A stretch of DNA of 64,000 nt from Planctomicrobium piriforme (GCA_945869735.1 CAMBPQ010000006.1:1-64000), one strand, 5' to 3'; counted from the stretch's first letter, positions 52,466-62,923 are shown. The notes: generated from the letters alone by a model not told the origin. Numbers and translations: made by a program.

Positions 52466-55400
52466 TGCCCCTCGTTCTCCATCTGCCCCTCGACAGTCAC
52501 CATCGCATCTTCCGAAAGCCGGCCGCGGGCGAACTTGGCCCACTTGCTCTCGGGGAAGTCCCAGGTGAGCTTCTTGAAGTTGCGGTAGGCGTTCTTGGGG
52601 TCCTTCTGCTGCAGGCAGACGTCGCCGGCCCAATACATTGCCTCGGCGGCAAGGTCTTTTTCCGTCTGCGGGTCCTTGGCGATCCCCTCGAAGCCCGCCT
52701 GCGCCCGCTTGAAGTCCTTCGCCCGCATGTAGCACTGGGCCGAGAGCATCTTCGTCTTGGCAGCGAGCGAATGCCGCGGGAACCGCTCGCTCAGCCGGCC
52801 GAAGACCTCGGCGGCCGTCGTGAACATCTCGCGGCCCCTGATCGCCACCTTCTCCTTCTCGACCCGGTCGGTCTGGGCGTTCGACTCCTCGTCGAGCTGC
52901 TTCCCCTTGGCGAGGAAGTATTGGCCGAGGCGGGCGATCGTCTCTGCCACGAGCTCGTTGTCGGGGTAGCGGTAGGAGAGTTTGACGTACTCCTCGCAGG
53001 CTTGGTCGATGTCGCCGAGCGTCTCCAGCACGAGCGCCTTCTTGTACTGGCTCTTCGGGGCATACTCGCTGTCGGGATGGCTCGACACGATGTTGCTGAA
53101 CCGGGCGACGGCATCGAGGGCATGCTGCCGCTTGACATCCTCGTTGGCGGCCTCCTTCGAAAACTCGAACGAGAGGTTCGCCAGCAGGTAGTCGGCCTGC
53201 GCCCGGGCCTCGGTGTCGGGATAGTCGCGGATCGCCTCTTCGAGCAGTTTCTTGCCTTGGGTGATCTCGCGGCGGGCGAGGCTCTCCTGGCCGAGCTCGC
53301 GGTGCCGCTTGGCCAGTTCGAACCAGGCCTCCGCTACCGTGAACTGCGTCTGCACGGCGATCGTGGGATCGTTGAACCGCTTGGTAAACGGCACAATCCG
53401 GCCGTCGCCCCCCTTGAAGATCTCCACCGTCCGCTCGATGGCTTCGCCCGCCGGCGGCTCGTAGCGGATCTTCACGGTCTCGCCGTAGGCGACCGGCAGC
53501 CCACGGTCGCCCGTCGCCGGGGCGTCGGCCGCGACCGGGGCTTCGTTGTCGCGGTAGAAGAGCCTGACCACTCCCTTGAAGACGCCCGAGTGGCCGAACG
53601 TCTCGGCGAGCTGCAACTCCAGTTCACCGCCGCCCGAAGCGGCCAGCCGCACGGTCGCCGTGTCTTTGTCGTCCGACACATCGAGCGACGGATGGATGAG
53701 CCGCACGTGCAGGCTGTCGCCCACGAACGTCCCCACGACCGCGTTCTGATAACGGTCGTCCATGACGTCGAAGATGATGTCGGAGGTGAGCTTCACCGGC
53801 TGGACGATCCACTTCTCGCCGCCGTCCTTGGCCGTAGAGCGATAGCCGACGTAGATCGTGTCGTTGCCACGCACCTGGAGCGTGGGGGGTTCATATCGCA
53901 GTCTGAAGTCGTTTTCCGTCGTGAGCGACTCGTCCGGCTCGTCCGGCACGGCTCCGAGCTCCTTATTCACGAGGAACACGTAGCGGCCCTCGGCGAGCGG
54001 ATCGACCGCGAAGCGGTTGCCGCGGACCACTACGTTGCTCACGCCGGGGGGCGGCTGGATGCCGCCCACGTCGCCCGGATGCCGCATGAGCCGGATGGTG
54101 CCCGGCACGTCGAGCGGAAACTCCCCTTCGCCCACCGGCCGCCCGAGTTTCTCGCGGCCCGCCTCGGTCTGCACGAAGATCTCGGCCATGCTCTCAGCGC
54201 TCTTGGCGATCGCGGGCGCGAGCAATTCGACGAGGAGCGGGCCGTCAACGAGCACCTGTGCCGGGCTGTCGGCCTCGGCCATCCTGTCCGGCCGCACGGC
54301 CACGATCTCCCGGGTCACGGGCACGAATTCGCCGAACCGGCGGCCCACCTCCCGTGTCACGACGACGGCCTTGCGCTCCGCCTCGTCGAGCGGACGACTG
54401 GCCACGTCGAAGACCCGCAGCTGTGCGTCGTCGGCCCCGGACTGTTCGACTAGGCTCGTCCGCTCCCAGGGGATGCCGGGATCGGTGTTCTCGCCGTCGA
54501 GATAGGCGATGCGCAGGTCCTCGCCCGGCTCCACCGTCAGTTCCGTCGGCCGCTGCGGCTCCCCGGCCACCGGAAAGACCGTGCCGATGAAGATGCCGGA
54601 GTGCGGCTCCGTCTCGAGGGCCTCGACGGTGATCGGCTTGCCGCGGCCCGCCTTTACCGTGAAGCTCACGCGGTCGGGCTCGGGCGAGGTGTCCATGTCG
54701 GGGTCGCCGATGAACATCTTCACCGTGTCGCCCACCGCGAACCGCCGCATCGGCACGTACCGGGTCCGCCGCTCGCCGTTATGTTCGATAAACTCGACGA
54801 ACGCGGCCGAGACCTCGGCGTTGGTGAACGTGGCGGTGAGGAACTTCTCCTGTGTGGCCCGCTCCTTCGTGATCACCGTCGGATCCTCGTAGATCACCGT
54901 GAGCTTGTCGCCCGGGATGATCTCGAGCACGTCATTCTTGGCGACGTCGAGGAAGCTCCGCTCCGTCGGCAGCACCTTCTTGCCCTTGGCATCGACGAGG
55001 GCGATGGTATTGATCGCTGGCGCGTCCGTTTCGAAATCGGCGAGGAGGAGCCGCACAACGCGGGCCCGCGAGCCCTTCGCGAAGGCCACCTCGAACGCCG
55101 AGCCGTCGGCATTCGACTTGATCTCGGCCGGGGCCGTGCCGAACGCCTCGGCGACCGCCGGATGCTTCTCGATGGAGAACGTCTCCTTCGGGATCGAGGC
55201 GGTGAACGGGGCCTCCGGGGCGTCGATGAGCACCTCGAACTTGAACGGGTCGTGCTGATAGGCATACACGTAGACGTCGATCCGATGCACGCCCTTGGTG
55301 AGGACCTGCTCGATCTTCAGGGGCGCCTGCGGATTCGCCGAAGACTTGCCGTCGATCGCGAAGACATACTTGTGGTGATCCGGATTGCCCTTGGGATCGA

Positions 55401-58400
55401 GCGTGAACGACCGCGTCTGCGGCTTGTCGATCTCGAAGCCCGCGACCCAGTGGCCGACGTACCAATTCGAATTGATCTGCATGGGTCCGGCCAGGCCGTT
55501 GAGGGTCTGGTCGAGCGGGCCGACGGCGAGCGAGTCGATCTTTCCCAAGACGAGCGGCGAACCCGTCGCCAGCCGGCCCTTCTCCAGGTAGTCGGCGAAC
55601 TGCGCGGGCGATCCGAACGGCACCGGCTGGCCGACCATCCGCGCGAACTCCGCCCGCGGGCCGCCGTCCCACGGCACGAACGTCGCCTTGCCGTCGGCCC
55701 GCCACTGGCCGACGGTGCGAAAGTCGCGGCCGTTGAGCGAGGTCTGCACGTAGACGTCCTTGAGCTTGCGGCCGGGAACATTCGCGGCGACGGTCATCTT
55801 CCCGAGGGCGACGTTGTCGTTGAGATCGACGGCGAATGTCTTCGGCCGCTTGTTGTCGGCGAGGCCGATCCAGGGCGTGCCCGACGCGGGTCCAATGACG
55901 TTATTGGGATCGTTGCCCTCGGTCGAATCAGAGGCGTAGGCCGTCGCCTGCCCGGAGCTGGTGGGCACCTGGCCCTCGAAGACGCCCGTGTAGGGGCCCG
56001 TCTCCGTGAGTTTCACCACGAGGCTGTCGCCGCTGGCGGTCGTCGCGCGGACGGCGATCGTGTCGGGCTGGGGCGTCGTGCCGCGGTCGGGATCGACCAC
56101 CCGGATGTTCACGGGGTTGCCGGGCTTGACCTGGTCTTCGCTGCGGTTCGCGGCCAGCGACGTGCTCTGCGGCGCGCCCTGGTCGAGCTCGAGCTTCGCG
56201 CGGATCATCTTCTCGAGGGCCCTGTTCTCCAGCTCCTCCTTCGTGAGGATCGCGCCGCTGGAGGCGAAGACTTCCGCGTCGGTGACGACGGTCATCGCCG
56301 CCGGCTCCTCCACGTTGCCCTTGGAACCCGCGGTAAACGACTCGGCGAACGTGTAGCGGACGGTGTCGCCGCCGACCAACTGCAGCACGTGGTCGCCCTT
56401 GGTGGGGGGGCCGAGCTGCGTGGGAATCTGGCCGGTGAACCGGGTCTTCGAATCGCCGACCGGGAAGAGGTTGAACCGTTCCTCGTCGCCGCTGGCCGTC
56501 CAGGCGCGGATCTCGATCTGCGCGGCCTTGCCGACGACGGCGAGGTTTCGATCCTCGAGGTCCACCTCGAGCGGCTTGCCGGGGATGAGGAACTTCTTGT
56601 CGCCGAGCACGCCGAGCTTCACTTTCGCGGCCACGTCGTACCTGCGGCGCAGGAGGTTGAGCTTGCCCTCGAGGATCCGGCCGCCCACGTGGTTGGGCAC
56701 CCGAGTGAACACCTCCTGGAGGAAACCGGCCGCCTCCTCGATCTCCTCCTGGTCGGTTTTCAAGAGTGCCAATTGATAGAGGGCCTCTGCCTGGAGGTTT
56801 CTGTCGGGCCGCCGCGAAAGCCGCTGAAGTTGTTCGCGGGCGCGGTCGAACTGCCGGGTGAGCCGGTCGACCTCAGCCACCCGCAATTCAGCGTCGGCCT
56901 TGCCGGCCGAGCCGTCGAATTCCTTGGCCGCCGCGAGCCGCTCGTCGAGGGCCCGGGCCTGGGCATCTTCGCGGCGGGCCAGCGCGATGTCGGCATAGGC
57001 GACGAGCAGGCCGGCCTGGGCCTCCGCGGCGAGCACGCCCGGCGCCGACTCGGTCCAGGCGAGCAGGAGCTGGCCGAGCTCGCGGGCGCGGTCGTAGTTG
57101 CCCGTCGCGGTGTTCTCGCGGATGAGCCAGGCCGTGAAGTCAGGATTCAGCTCCTTGTAGATCTGCGTCACGATGGCGGGATTGGTCATATAGAGCTGCC
57201 AGGCCCCCTGCGGCTTGCCGGCGGCCAGCTGTACCTGTGCCTCGTAGATCGCCCACCGCGGATCGTTCCGCGGCACGGGGTTGCCGCCGCCGAGCGCGAG
57301 CAGGGCGTCGGTGCGGATCGCCGCCAGCGGGCTGCGGGCGCCGTCGGGCAGGAACGAGCCGAGCATCTGCAGGCCGCTCTCGGCGATGGCGGCCGCGATG
57401 CCGGTCTTGCCGGCCCTGGCGAGCCCCACCGGGATGGCCGCGAGCTGGACCGTGAACGGCGGGTTGTTGTTCTCCCGCGGAACCCGCCAGAGTCCACGAA
57501 ACACCCGCGGCAGGTCGGCCTCGCGGCCGCCGGCCTGCAGGGCCTGGGCGATGACCGCACCATTCCACTCGGCGGGCCAATTCGACGGCTGCGGGGTGTC
57601 GAACACCGCGGTGACCACCGCGATCTCGTCGGCCGTGAGCGTGGGGGCCGGTGGATTGTCGGGGAAGATCGCTCTGAGCGACGGCGCGGCCGTCCGCGTC
57701 GGAAAGGCCTTGCGCCGCTCGAGGAGGGCCGCGACCTTCTTGAAGTAGTCGGCCCGGGCCGCCGACGACGCGATCGCCGCCGGCTCGGTGGGGATCGAGG
57801 CATAGCCCATGGCAACGTTATCGAAGCGGGTCTTGCCCCAGGCCTCCTCGGCGGCCGCGACCAGTTTCGCCCCCGCTCCCCCGGGGGCGGCGAGCGCCCG
57901 GCCGTACCAGTTGCCGACGTCGACGGCTGTCCACGTCGGCGGACCCGTGACGGCATCGCGGCGGTCACCGGCCACGAGCACTTGCGGCAGACGGTCGTAC
58001 TGCTTCGGGGCGTTGGGCCCGGCGGCGAGGCCGGGGAAGCCGGCGAACATCTCGGCGGCGAGCGTCGCCGCCTTCTGCTTCTGATCCGGGCTGTAGCTTA
58101 AAAACTGCCAATCGAGCCAGCCGCTCGACTTCGACTCCTCGACGAACATGTCGTCGAAATAGGTCTCGGGCGGGTAGGTCTTCGCGAGCGGCTGAAACTC
58201 GTTGCGGATCAGCCACTGGTAGCTGGCCGTGGCGCTTGCATGGGCGACGGACTGCTTGTGGACGAGCAGCGCCTTCGTGTCGACGAGCTTGGCCATCACC
58301 TCCTTGCCCGCCTCCTGATCCCGCCAGCCCGCCCCCATCTTCGTTTGGCGGAACAACCCGAAGAGTTCGGGCTCGAATCGGCTCTTCTCCAGCTGCGCGA

Positions 58401-60522
58401 GGATTCCCTTGCCGATCACGGCGTTGAGCTTGAGAGCCTGGCCCTTGCGGTCTTTGGGAACGTTGGAAAAGTGGCCGCCCGGTCGTCCGCTTTCCAGCGC
58501 ATACTCGATCGCCTTCAGGGCCGCAGTCGGCTTGCCCGGCTGCCACAATGCGATCTGGTCGGCGATCACCTCGGCTTGGAAGTCGGCGATCTCGAGGCCG
58601 GTGGCGCCGCTGCTCAACAGCCACTTGAGCGCCGGCCCGGCGAACGGCGTCTTCTGCGCCGGAAAGCCGCGGACGAGCTTGTAGGCCTCGCGGCCGGCGG
58701 CGACGTAGGCATCGGCCTTCTTCTCCCGCGCCGCCTGCACGCAGCGGCCGAGGTGCATCGCCAGCGGGTCGGCGAGTTTGGCCCAGTCGGCGCTGGCCGG
58801 CACGTTCACGTCGAACGCCTTCTTAAACTCCTCCTCCAAGGGCACGATCTGCGCGGCCGTCTTCTCCCACGTCGCGACCGCGTCAGCCCGCGCCTTGTCG
58901 GCGGGAGCCGCCTGGGCGGCCGCCTGGGCGTTCTTGAGCTGGGTGCGGGTCTGCTCGGCCCACTGCTTGAAGGCGGCATGGACCGGCGTGATCGCGGCGG
59001 TGCGGGTCTTCTTGTCCCACGGCACCCAGTCGAGCCGCCGCAACTCGGCCGCGAATGCCGACTTGTCTTCCGGCGGGGCCGCGGCAAACGCGACGGCCAG
59101 GCAGCCGGCCGCCGCCTCCGGCTGGAAGAGCGCGATCGGCGTGCGGTAGACCCCCTCGGGCGCCCAGGCGGCCAGCGCCTTGTTCCAATCGGCGTCGGTC
59201 GTCGCGGGCTGCCGCGGAAACGTTCGGTAGATACCCCACAGCCCGTTGGCCGCCCCCCATGTGGAGGCGAATTCGCCGTGCCAGGTTTCGGCCTGCGAGA
59301 GATGCTTGAGGCCCGCGGGGAGATCCGTGCCCTTCGTCGCGGCCACGGCATTGACAACCTTCGCCGCATCGGACTCGACGCCCAAGAACAGCGTCGCCTG
59401 CTTCGCGAACACGGCCGGGTCGGGCTTGTTGACCAGCAGCGGCAGGCCGCGGGTGCCTGCAGCATTTTGGAACACGGCGGGAAACTTCGCGCCGAGTTCC
59501 ATCCACTGCTCTGGCGAAGCCTGGAAGTTCCACCAGCCGTTCCAGCCGTTTATCGCTTTCGCCTTCTCGTCGTCAGGCAGTTTCTCGAACGACGCCGTCC
59601 ACAGGCCGGTGATCGGCCCGCCGATCGTCTGCCAGGCCTGGTGGCCGTTGGTGCCGCAGAAAAACGTGTTGAGCATGTCGTTGAGCACGGCGGCCGTGGG
59701 CGCGGCGTCGACGTAGGCCGCGGCCGCGGCCGCGACGGGAGCGAACGCCGCGGCCTGCGCGGCCGCATCCTTGCCCGCGACCGCCGCCTGGAACTCGAGC
59801 CAAGAGGTGATGAATCCATACCGCGCGGCCAGCGGCGGGCTCTCCCGCACAAGGCCCACGATCTGCCGGGCCGCCGGCGCCGCGGCATGCCTGTCGGGCG
59901 TGGCGCGGGCGAGCTCGCCCATCGTCGCGTCGAGACTCTCCCAGTAGAGATTCCGTTCGAGCTCCAAGGGCAGTTTTTCGGCCATCACCGCCGCGAGGAT
60001 CTGCGCCGCCGTGACGGAATCCTTGCGGGCCACGGCCTGCTCCAAAAACCAGCCGTCGAACTGCCGGGCCTCGAGCGACTGCCGCAACTCCAAGCCGTTG
60101 CGGACGAAGAACGAATAGGCGTCGTCGTTGCTCTGCAGGCAGCCCACGAGAATCTCGTAAAGCCGGGCCGCCACGCGGCTGCGGGCCTCGTCGGCCGGCA
60201 TCCCGGCGATGCCCCGCTTGTAGAGCGAGGCTGCGGCCTGCAGGTCGCCCGCAGCGAGGGCCGTATCGCCCGCGGCGACGAGCACCCCGGCCGCCGGCGA
60301 CGGATGGCGTGCGAGCCAGGCCTTGAGGGCGATGTTGGCGGCATAGGCATCACCGCTCTTGCCGGCCTGCGACAGAAACTCCACGACCTGTGGCTCGGCA
60401 GCGTCCGGTGAGAGCTTCGCCTGCTGCGGCTCGGCCGCGTGGACCGCGACGAGGTGGGCCGCGACGAGGTGGGCCGCGACGAGGCAGGCCGCGACCGCGA
60501 TGCGAAGAAGCGAGGTGTTCAT
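52462..60522 (-). CDS. Giant secreted TPR / Ig-like repeat protein
   Basis: A protein of 2,686 residues. It has a signal peptide (residues 1-28) whose hydrophobic core is built of VAAHL repeats. Residues 30-1300 are helical, with TPR-like patterns at both ends (AGDTALAAGDLQAAASLYKR; AEALYQLALLKTDQEEIEEA). A beta-rich central part follows, with a repeated Ig-like module near residues 1310, 1470, 1930 and 2270 (for instance VVDPDRGTTPQPDTIAVRA, IGDPDMDTSPEPDRVSFTV, IHPSLDVSDDKDTATVRLA, each followed by an ET/GxF box). Around 1700-1790 a PA14-like segment occurs (YVGHWVAGFEIDKPQTRSFT). Residues 2385-2686 are TPR_6 repeats. No membrane anchor is seen, so it is periplasmic or exported. The ATG at 60522 fits the signal peptide and GGAGG upstream. 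Confidence 0.85.
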   Translation of the reverse strand: MNTSLLRIAVAACLVAAHLVAAHLVAVHAAEPQQAKLSPDAAEPQVVEFLSQAGKSGDAYAANIALKAWLARHPSPAAGVLVAAGDTALAAGDLQAAASLYKRGIAGMPADEARSRVAARLYEILVGCLQSNDDAYSFFVRNGLELRQSLEARQFDGWFLEQAVARKDSVTAAQILAAVMAEKLPLELERNLYWESLDATMGELARATPDRHAAAPAARQIVGLVRESPPLAARYGFITSWLEFQAAVAGKDAAAQAAAFAPVAAAAAAYVDAAPTAAVLNDMLNTFFCGTNGHQAWQTIGGPITGLWTASFEKLPDDEKAKAINGWNGWWNFQASPEQWMELGAKFPAVFQNAAGTRGLPLLVNKPDPAVFAKQATLFLGVESDAAKVVNAVAATKGTDLPAGLKHLSQAETWHGEFASTWGAANGLWGIYRTFPRQPATTDADWNKALAAWAPEGVYRTPIALFQPEAAAGCLAVAFAAAPPEDKSAFAAELRRLDWVPWDKKTRTAAITPVHAAFKQWAEQTRTQLKNAQAAAQAAPADKARADAVATWEKTAAQIVPLEEEFKKAFDVNVPASADWAKLADPLAMHLGRCVQAAREKKADAYVAAGREAYKLVRGFPAQKTPFAGPALKWLLSSGATGLEIADFQAEVIADQIALWQPGKPTAALKAIEYALESGRPGGHFSNVPKDRKGQALKLNAVIGKGILAQLEKSRFEPELFGLFRQTKMGAGWRDQEAGKEVMAKLVDTKALLVHKQSVAHASATASYQWLIRNEFQPLAKTYPPETYFDDMFVEESKSSGWLDWQFLSYSPDQKQKAATLAAEMFAGFPGLAAGPNAPKQYDRLPQVLVAGDRRDAVTGPPTWTAVDVGNWYGRALAAPGGAGAKLVAAAEEAWGKTRFDNVAMGYASIPTEPAAIASSAARADYFKKVAALLERRKAFPTRTAAPSLRAIFPDNPPAPTLTADEIAVVTAVFDTPQPSNWPAEWNGAVIAQALQAGGREADLPRVFRGLWRVPRENNNPPFTVQLAAIPVGLARAGKTGIAAAIAESGLQMLGSFLPDGARSPLAAIRTDALLALGGGNPVPRNDPRWAIYEAQVQLAAGKPQGAWQLYMTNPAIVTQIYKELNPDFTAWLIRENTATGNYDRARELGQLLLAWTESAPGVLAAEAQAGLLVAYADIALARREDAQARALDERLAAAKEFDGSAGKADAELRVAEVDRLTRQFDRAREQLQRLSRRPDRNLQAEALYQLALLKTDQEEIEEAAGFLQEVFTRVPNHVGGRILEGKLNLLRRRYDVAAKVKLGVLGDKKFLIPGKPLEVDLEDRNLAVVGKAAQIEIRAWTASGDEERFNLFPVGDSKTRFTGQIPTQLGPPTKGDHVLQLVGGDTVRYTFAESFTAGSKGNVEEPAAMTVVTDAEVFASSGAILTKEELENRALEKMIRAKLELDQGAPQSTSLAANRSEDQVKPGNPVNIRVVDPDRGTTPQPDTIAVRATTASGDSLVVKLTETGPYTGVFEGQVPTSSGQATAYASDSTEGNDPNNVIGPASGTPWIGLADNKRPKTFAVDLNDNVALGKMTVAANVPGRKLKDVYVQTSLNGRDFRTVGQWRADGKATFVPWDGGPRAEFARMVGQPVPFGSPAQFADYLEKGRLATGSPLVLGKIDSLAVGPLDQTLNGLAGPMQINSNWYVGHWVAGFEIDKPQTRSFTLDPKGNPDHHKYVFAIDGKSSANPQAPLKIEQVLTKGVHRIDVYVYAYQHDPFKFEVLIDAPEAPFTASIPKETFSIEKHPAVAEAFGTAPAEIKSNADGSAFEVAFAKGSRARVVRLLLADFETDAPAINTIALVDAKGKKVLPTERSFLDVAKNDVLEIIPGDKLTVIYEDPTVITKERATQEKFLTATFTNAEVSAAFVEFIEHNGERRTRYVPMRRFAVGDTVKMFIGDPDMDTSPEPDRVSFTVKAGRGKPITVEALETEPHSGIFIGTVFPVAGEPQRPTELTVEPGEDLRIAYLDGENTDPGIPWERTSLVEQSGADDAQLRVFDVASRPLDEAERKAVVVTREVGRRFGEFVPVTREIVAVRPDRMAEADSPAQVLVDGPLLVELLAPAIAKSAESMAEIFVQTEAGREKLGRPVGEGEFPLDVPGTIRLMRHPGDVGGIQPPPGVSNVVVRGNRFAVDPLAEGRYVFLVNKELGAVPDEPDESLTTENDFRLRYEPPTLQVRGNDTIYVGYRSTAKDGGEKWIVQPVKLTSDIIFDVMDDRYQNAVVGTFVGDSLHVRLIHPSLDVSDDKDTATVRLAASGGGELELQLAETFGHSGVFKGVVRLFYRDNEAPVAADAPATGDRGLPVAYGETVKIRYEPPAGEAIERTVEIFKGGDGRIVPFTKRFNDPTIAVQTQFTVAEAWFELAKRHRELGQESLARREITQGKKLLEEAIRDYPDTEARAQADYLLANLSFEFSKEAANEDVKRQHALDAVARFSNIVSSHPDSEYAPKSQYKKALVLETLGDIDQACEEYVKLSYRYPDNELVAETIARLGQYFLAKGKQLDEESNAQTDRVEKEKVAIRGREMFTTAAEVFGRLSERFPRHSLAAKTKMLSAQCYMRAKDFKRAQAGFEGIAKDPQTEKDLAAEAMYWAGDVCLQQKDPKNAYRNFKKLTWDFPESKWAKFARGRLSEDAMVTVEGQMENEGQ
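60443..60496 (-). repeat. 15-bp tandem repeat inside a signal peptide
   Basis: On the plus strand the unit GCCGCGACGAGGTGG occurs at 60443-60457 (one base changed), 60458-60472 and 60473-60487 (two changed), then partly again. In the gene it encodes VAAHL-type five-residue steps of the signal peptide core. The unit keeps the frame, so copies can be added or lost without harm. Confidence 0.85.
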
Positions 60523-60552
60523 GATTCGTGAGTCCTCCACGGTGGTTCGTGT

Positions 60553-62922
60553 TCAGTTTCCGGATTCGGTTCCGCCGCCGGCCGGCTTCAGCTTGGCTTG
60601 GATCTTCGGCATGATCGCGCGGCCCTTCTCGGCGGCAGCGCTCGCCGGATATTCGAAGAGCAGCTGCTCGCACTTGTCGTGCGCCTTCTGTACGTCGCCC
60701 ATGCGGTAGGCCACCATCACCCACTTCAGCAGCATCTTGTCGAGGAACTGTGCGTCGGGGTAATCCTGGAAAACCTGCTCGAGGAGTTCGCTCGCAGCGG
60801 CGTTGTCCTTCTTGTCGACGTGGTAGTCGATCAGCTTCCCGAGGGCTTCCCCGGCATAAGGGCTGTCGGGATACCGCTCGGCGCAGGTCTTGTACTCGAC
60901 GATCGCCCGCTCGGCCGCCCCAGGCACCGGCTGCCCGGTTTCGGTTTCCTGCGACTCGAGCGCCCGCGCGATCCGATACTGCGCCTCCGCCTTGATCTGC
61001 GAGGCCTTGAGGCCGAGGATCCGCCGGTAGACGGCGATCGCGCCCGCGGTATCCCGCTGATCCTCCTTGATGCGTCCGATCTGGAGGAGGGCCTGGTCTA
61101 CGAACGGCGATTCGGGATAGAGCCTGTTGAACAGTTCGCAGGTCTTGATCGCCGCCTCGTAGTCGCTGGCGGTGATGTGGAGATCCCACTTGATGCGAAA
61201 CGCCTGCTCGGTGAGCGAGGCGGGAATCGCCCCCGACTGCCGGATGATCGGCTCGATCCGCGAGAGCCCCTCGGCCACCTTCTCCTTCGCACCCTTCGAG
61301 AGCCCCATCGCCCGGAAGATACGGCCCAGTTCGAGGAAGGCCTCCGCCTCGACGAGGCTCTTCTTCGCCGCGACCACCGGATCGGCCACCTCGTACTGCA
61401 CGGCCCGCGGGCGGCTGTCGATCTCGCTGCCGACGAGGATCGTCGCCGAGGCCGTCCGCGGCGAGGTGCCGGCGATGTGCCGCTCGTCGCCGAACGTCGC
61501 CACGACCTCGTCGCCGAGGGCGACGGTGAGCATCTGGTCGGCCTGATCGACCGGCTGATCCTCGACGAACCGGCCGAGCGAGAACTGCCCGCGGAACCGG
61601 CCGGAGCGCACGGGGCCCGACGGCACCGCCTCCCCTTCGGATGCGGGCACAAATTCCGTGAGCGGGACGGTGATCTCGTCGCGGGTCCGCCACCGCTGCT
61701 CTTCGCCTTGGAGGAGTTTTTCGAGATCCACTCCCGTGGCCAGCGACTCCTCGGCGTCCTCCTCCTCCTTGAACCGGGCGATCACGCGGACGGTGGCCGG
61801 GTCGGCCGCGTCGGAGACATCCAGGTCGGCGTCGGAAACCGTGACGAAGACGGGCTGCCCCGGAAAGGCGGCGTCGGCGATCGACTCGAAGTCGCCGCGG
61901 GTGAAGGCCACGGCCCCCGTGCCCACCACGCGCACGTCGCGCGACCGCGAGACGTTCTTCTCTCCGTCGAGCGTGTTGCCATCGATGTACGACGTGCTGA
62001 TCGTGTCGCCGCCGATCACCTGCAGGGTACCGTCGCCGGGCTTCGCCTTGCCGAGCGCCGTCGCGACCGAGCCGAGCGAGGCGTGGTCGTTGCCGGGGAG
62101 CGGCACGAGCGAGACGGTCTCCTTGTCGCCGCTCTTGGAGGCGATCGTCACCTTCACGTCCTCGCCGAGATTCGCGAGCACCGGCAGGTCGGTGTCGTGG
62201 ATCTTGACGTAGAACCGGCGGCCGGCCTCGCAGAATTCGAGCTCGTCGCCCGCGTCGTCCACGAACGTGCCGACGAGGCCGAGCGCCTCGATGGCCTTGT
62301 TCCAGTTGCCCTGCGCGAAGTGGCACATGCCGATGTAGTAGTACGACTGATTAGCCCAGACCGTGTTGGGGAAATCGGTGGTGATCCGGCGCAGAAGCGG
62401 GAAGGACTGGGCGTATTGCCGCGTCTGGAAGTAGGCCATGCCCTGCAGGTAGAGCGATTCGAGGAACAGGTCGCGGTCTTCCTTCTCGAGTTCCTTGCCC
62501 GGCTGCTCGAGCGACTTGAGGTTGCGGAGGTAGCCGATCGCTTCCATCTGCTGGCTGCGCGAGAGCGCATGCCTGCCGAGGGCGAGGTAGGCCCGAAACC
62601 GGATCGGATCGGTGGGATACTGCTCGACGATCGTCTCGAGAATTTTCGTGCCGCGGTCGTGCTCGCCCGCGTCGAGCAGCTCCTGCCCCTTGCGAAGCAG
62701 CTGGAAGGCGGCGTAGTTGCCCCCCTCTCCCTGCTTCCCGCCCCGCCCCTGCGGCTGGGCCTGGCCATCGGCCGGGGCCTGACCATCAGCCTGCCCCTGC
62801 TTCGCCTCACCGCGCGAGCGGCGCGGCCGCTGCGCCTCGGCAGACTGCGAGCAGAGCAAGGTCGACGCGATCGCTATCGCCAGCACGCCGGGTCGCATAA
62901 TCGTCATTTGAATTCTCGCCAC
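60553..62922 (-). CDS. Secreted TPR protein with Ig-like modules
   Basis: A 789-residue protein related to the giant one. After a signal peptide (VLAIAIASTLLCSQSAEAQ) and a Gln/Gly/Arg-rich linker come TPR repeats from about residue 70 to 240 (LLRKGQELLDAGEHDRGTKI, YLQGMAYFQTRQYAQSFPLL). Two Ig-like modules follow (YVKIHDTDLPVLANLGEDVK; VFVTVSDADLDVSDAADPAT), then more TPR (residues about 520-780; FLELGRIFRAMGLSKGAKE, AIVEYKTCAERYPDSPYAGE). I prefer the GTG at 62922, with GGAGGA before it and one base after the upstream stop; the ATGs at 62937 and 62907 are alternatives. The stop is 30 bases from the giant gene. Confidence 0.82.
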   Translation of the reverse strand: MARIQMTIMRPGVLAIAIASTLLCSQSAEAQRPRRSRGEAKQGQADGQAPADGQAQPQGRGGKQGEGGNYAAFQLLRKGQELLDAGEHDRGTKILETIVEQYPTDPIRFRAYLALGRHALSRSQQMEAIGYLRNLKSLEQPGKELEKEDRDLFLESLYLQGMAYFQTRQYAQSFPLLRRITTDFPNTVWANQSYYYIGMCHFAQGNWNKAIEALGLVGTFVDDAGDELEFCEAGRRFYVKIHDTDLPVLANLGEDVKVTIASKSGDKETVSLVPLPGNDHASLGSVATALGKAKPGDGTLQVIGGDTISTSYIDGNTLDGEKNVSRSRDVRVVGTGAVAFTRGDFESIADAAFPGQPVFVTVSDADLDVSDAADPATVRVIARFKEEEDAEESLATGVDLEKLLQGEEQRWRTRDEITVPLTEFVPASEGEAVPSGPVRSGRFRGQFSLGRFVEDQPVDQADQMLTVALGDEVVATFGDERHIAGTSPRTASATILVGSEIDSRPRAVQYEVADPVVAAKKSLVEAEAFLELGRIFRAMGLSKGAKEKVAEGLSRIEPIIRQSGAIPASLTEQAFRIKWDLHITASDYEAAIKTCELFNRLYPESPFVDQALLQIGRIKEDQRDTAGAIAVYRRILGLKASQIKAEAQYRIARALESQETETGQPVPGAAERAIVEYKTCAERYPDSPYAGEALGKLIDYHVDKKDNAAASELLEQVFQDYPDAQFLDKMLLKWVMVAYRMGDVQKAHDKCEQLLFEYPASAAAEKGRAIMPKIQAKLKPAGGGTESGN

Positions 62923-62923
62923 G

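Noticed and set aside
54601-58101. Plus-strand frame of 1,166 codons
   Set aside because: It is antisense to the giant TPR/Ig-like gene, its translation is Arg/Leu/Gly/His-rich and has no domain, while the minus strand has recognisable repeats and is tightly coupled to neighbours.
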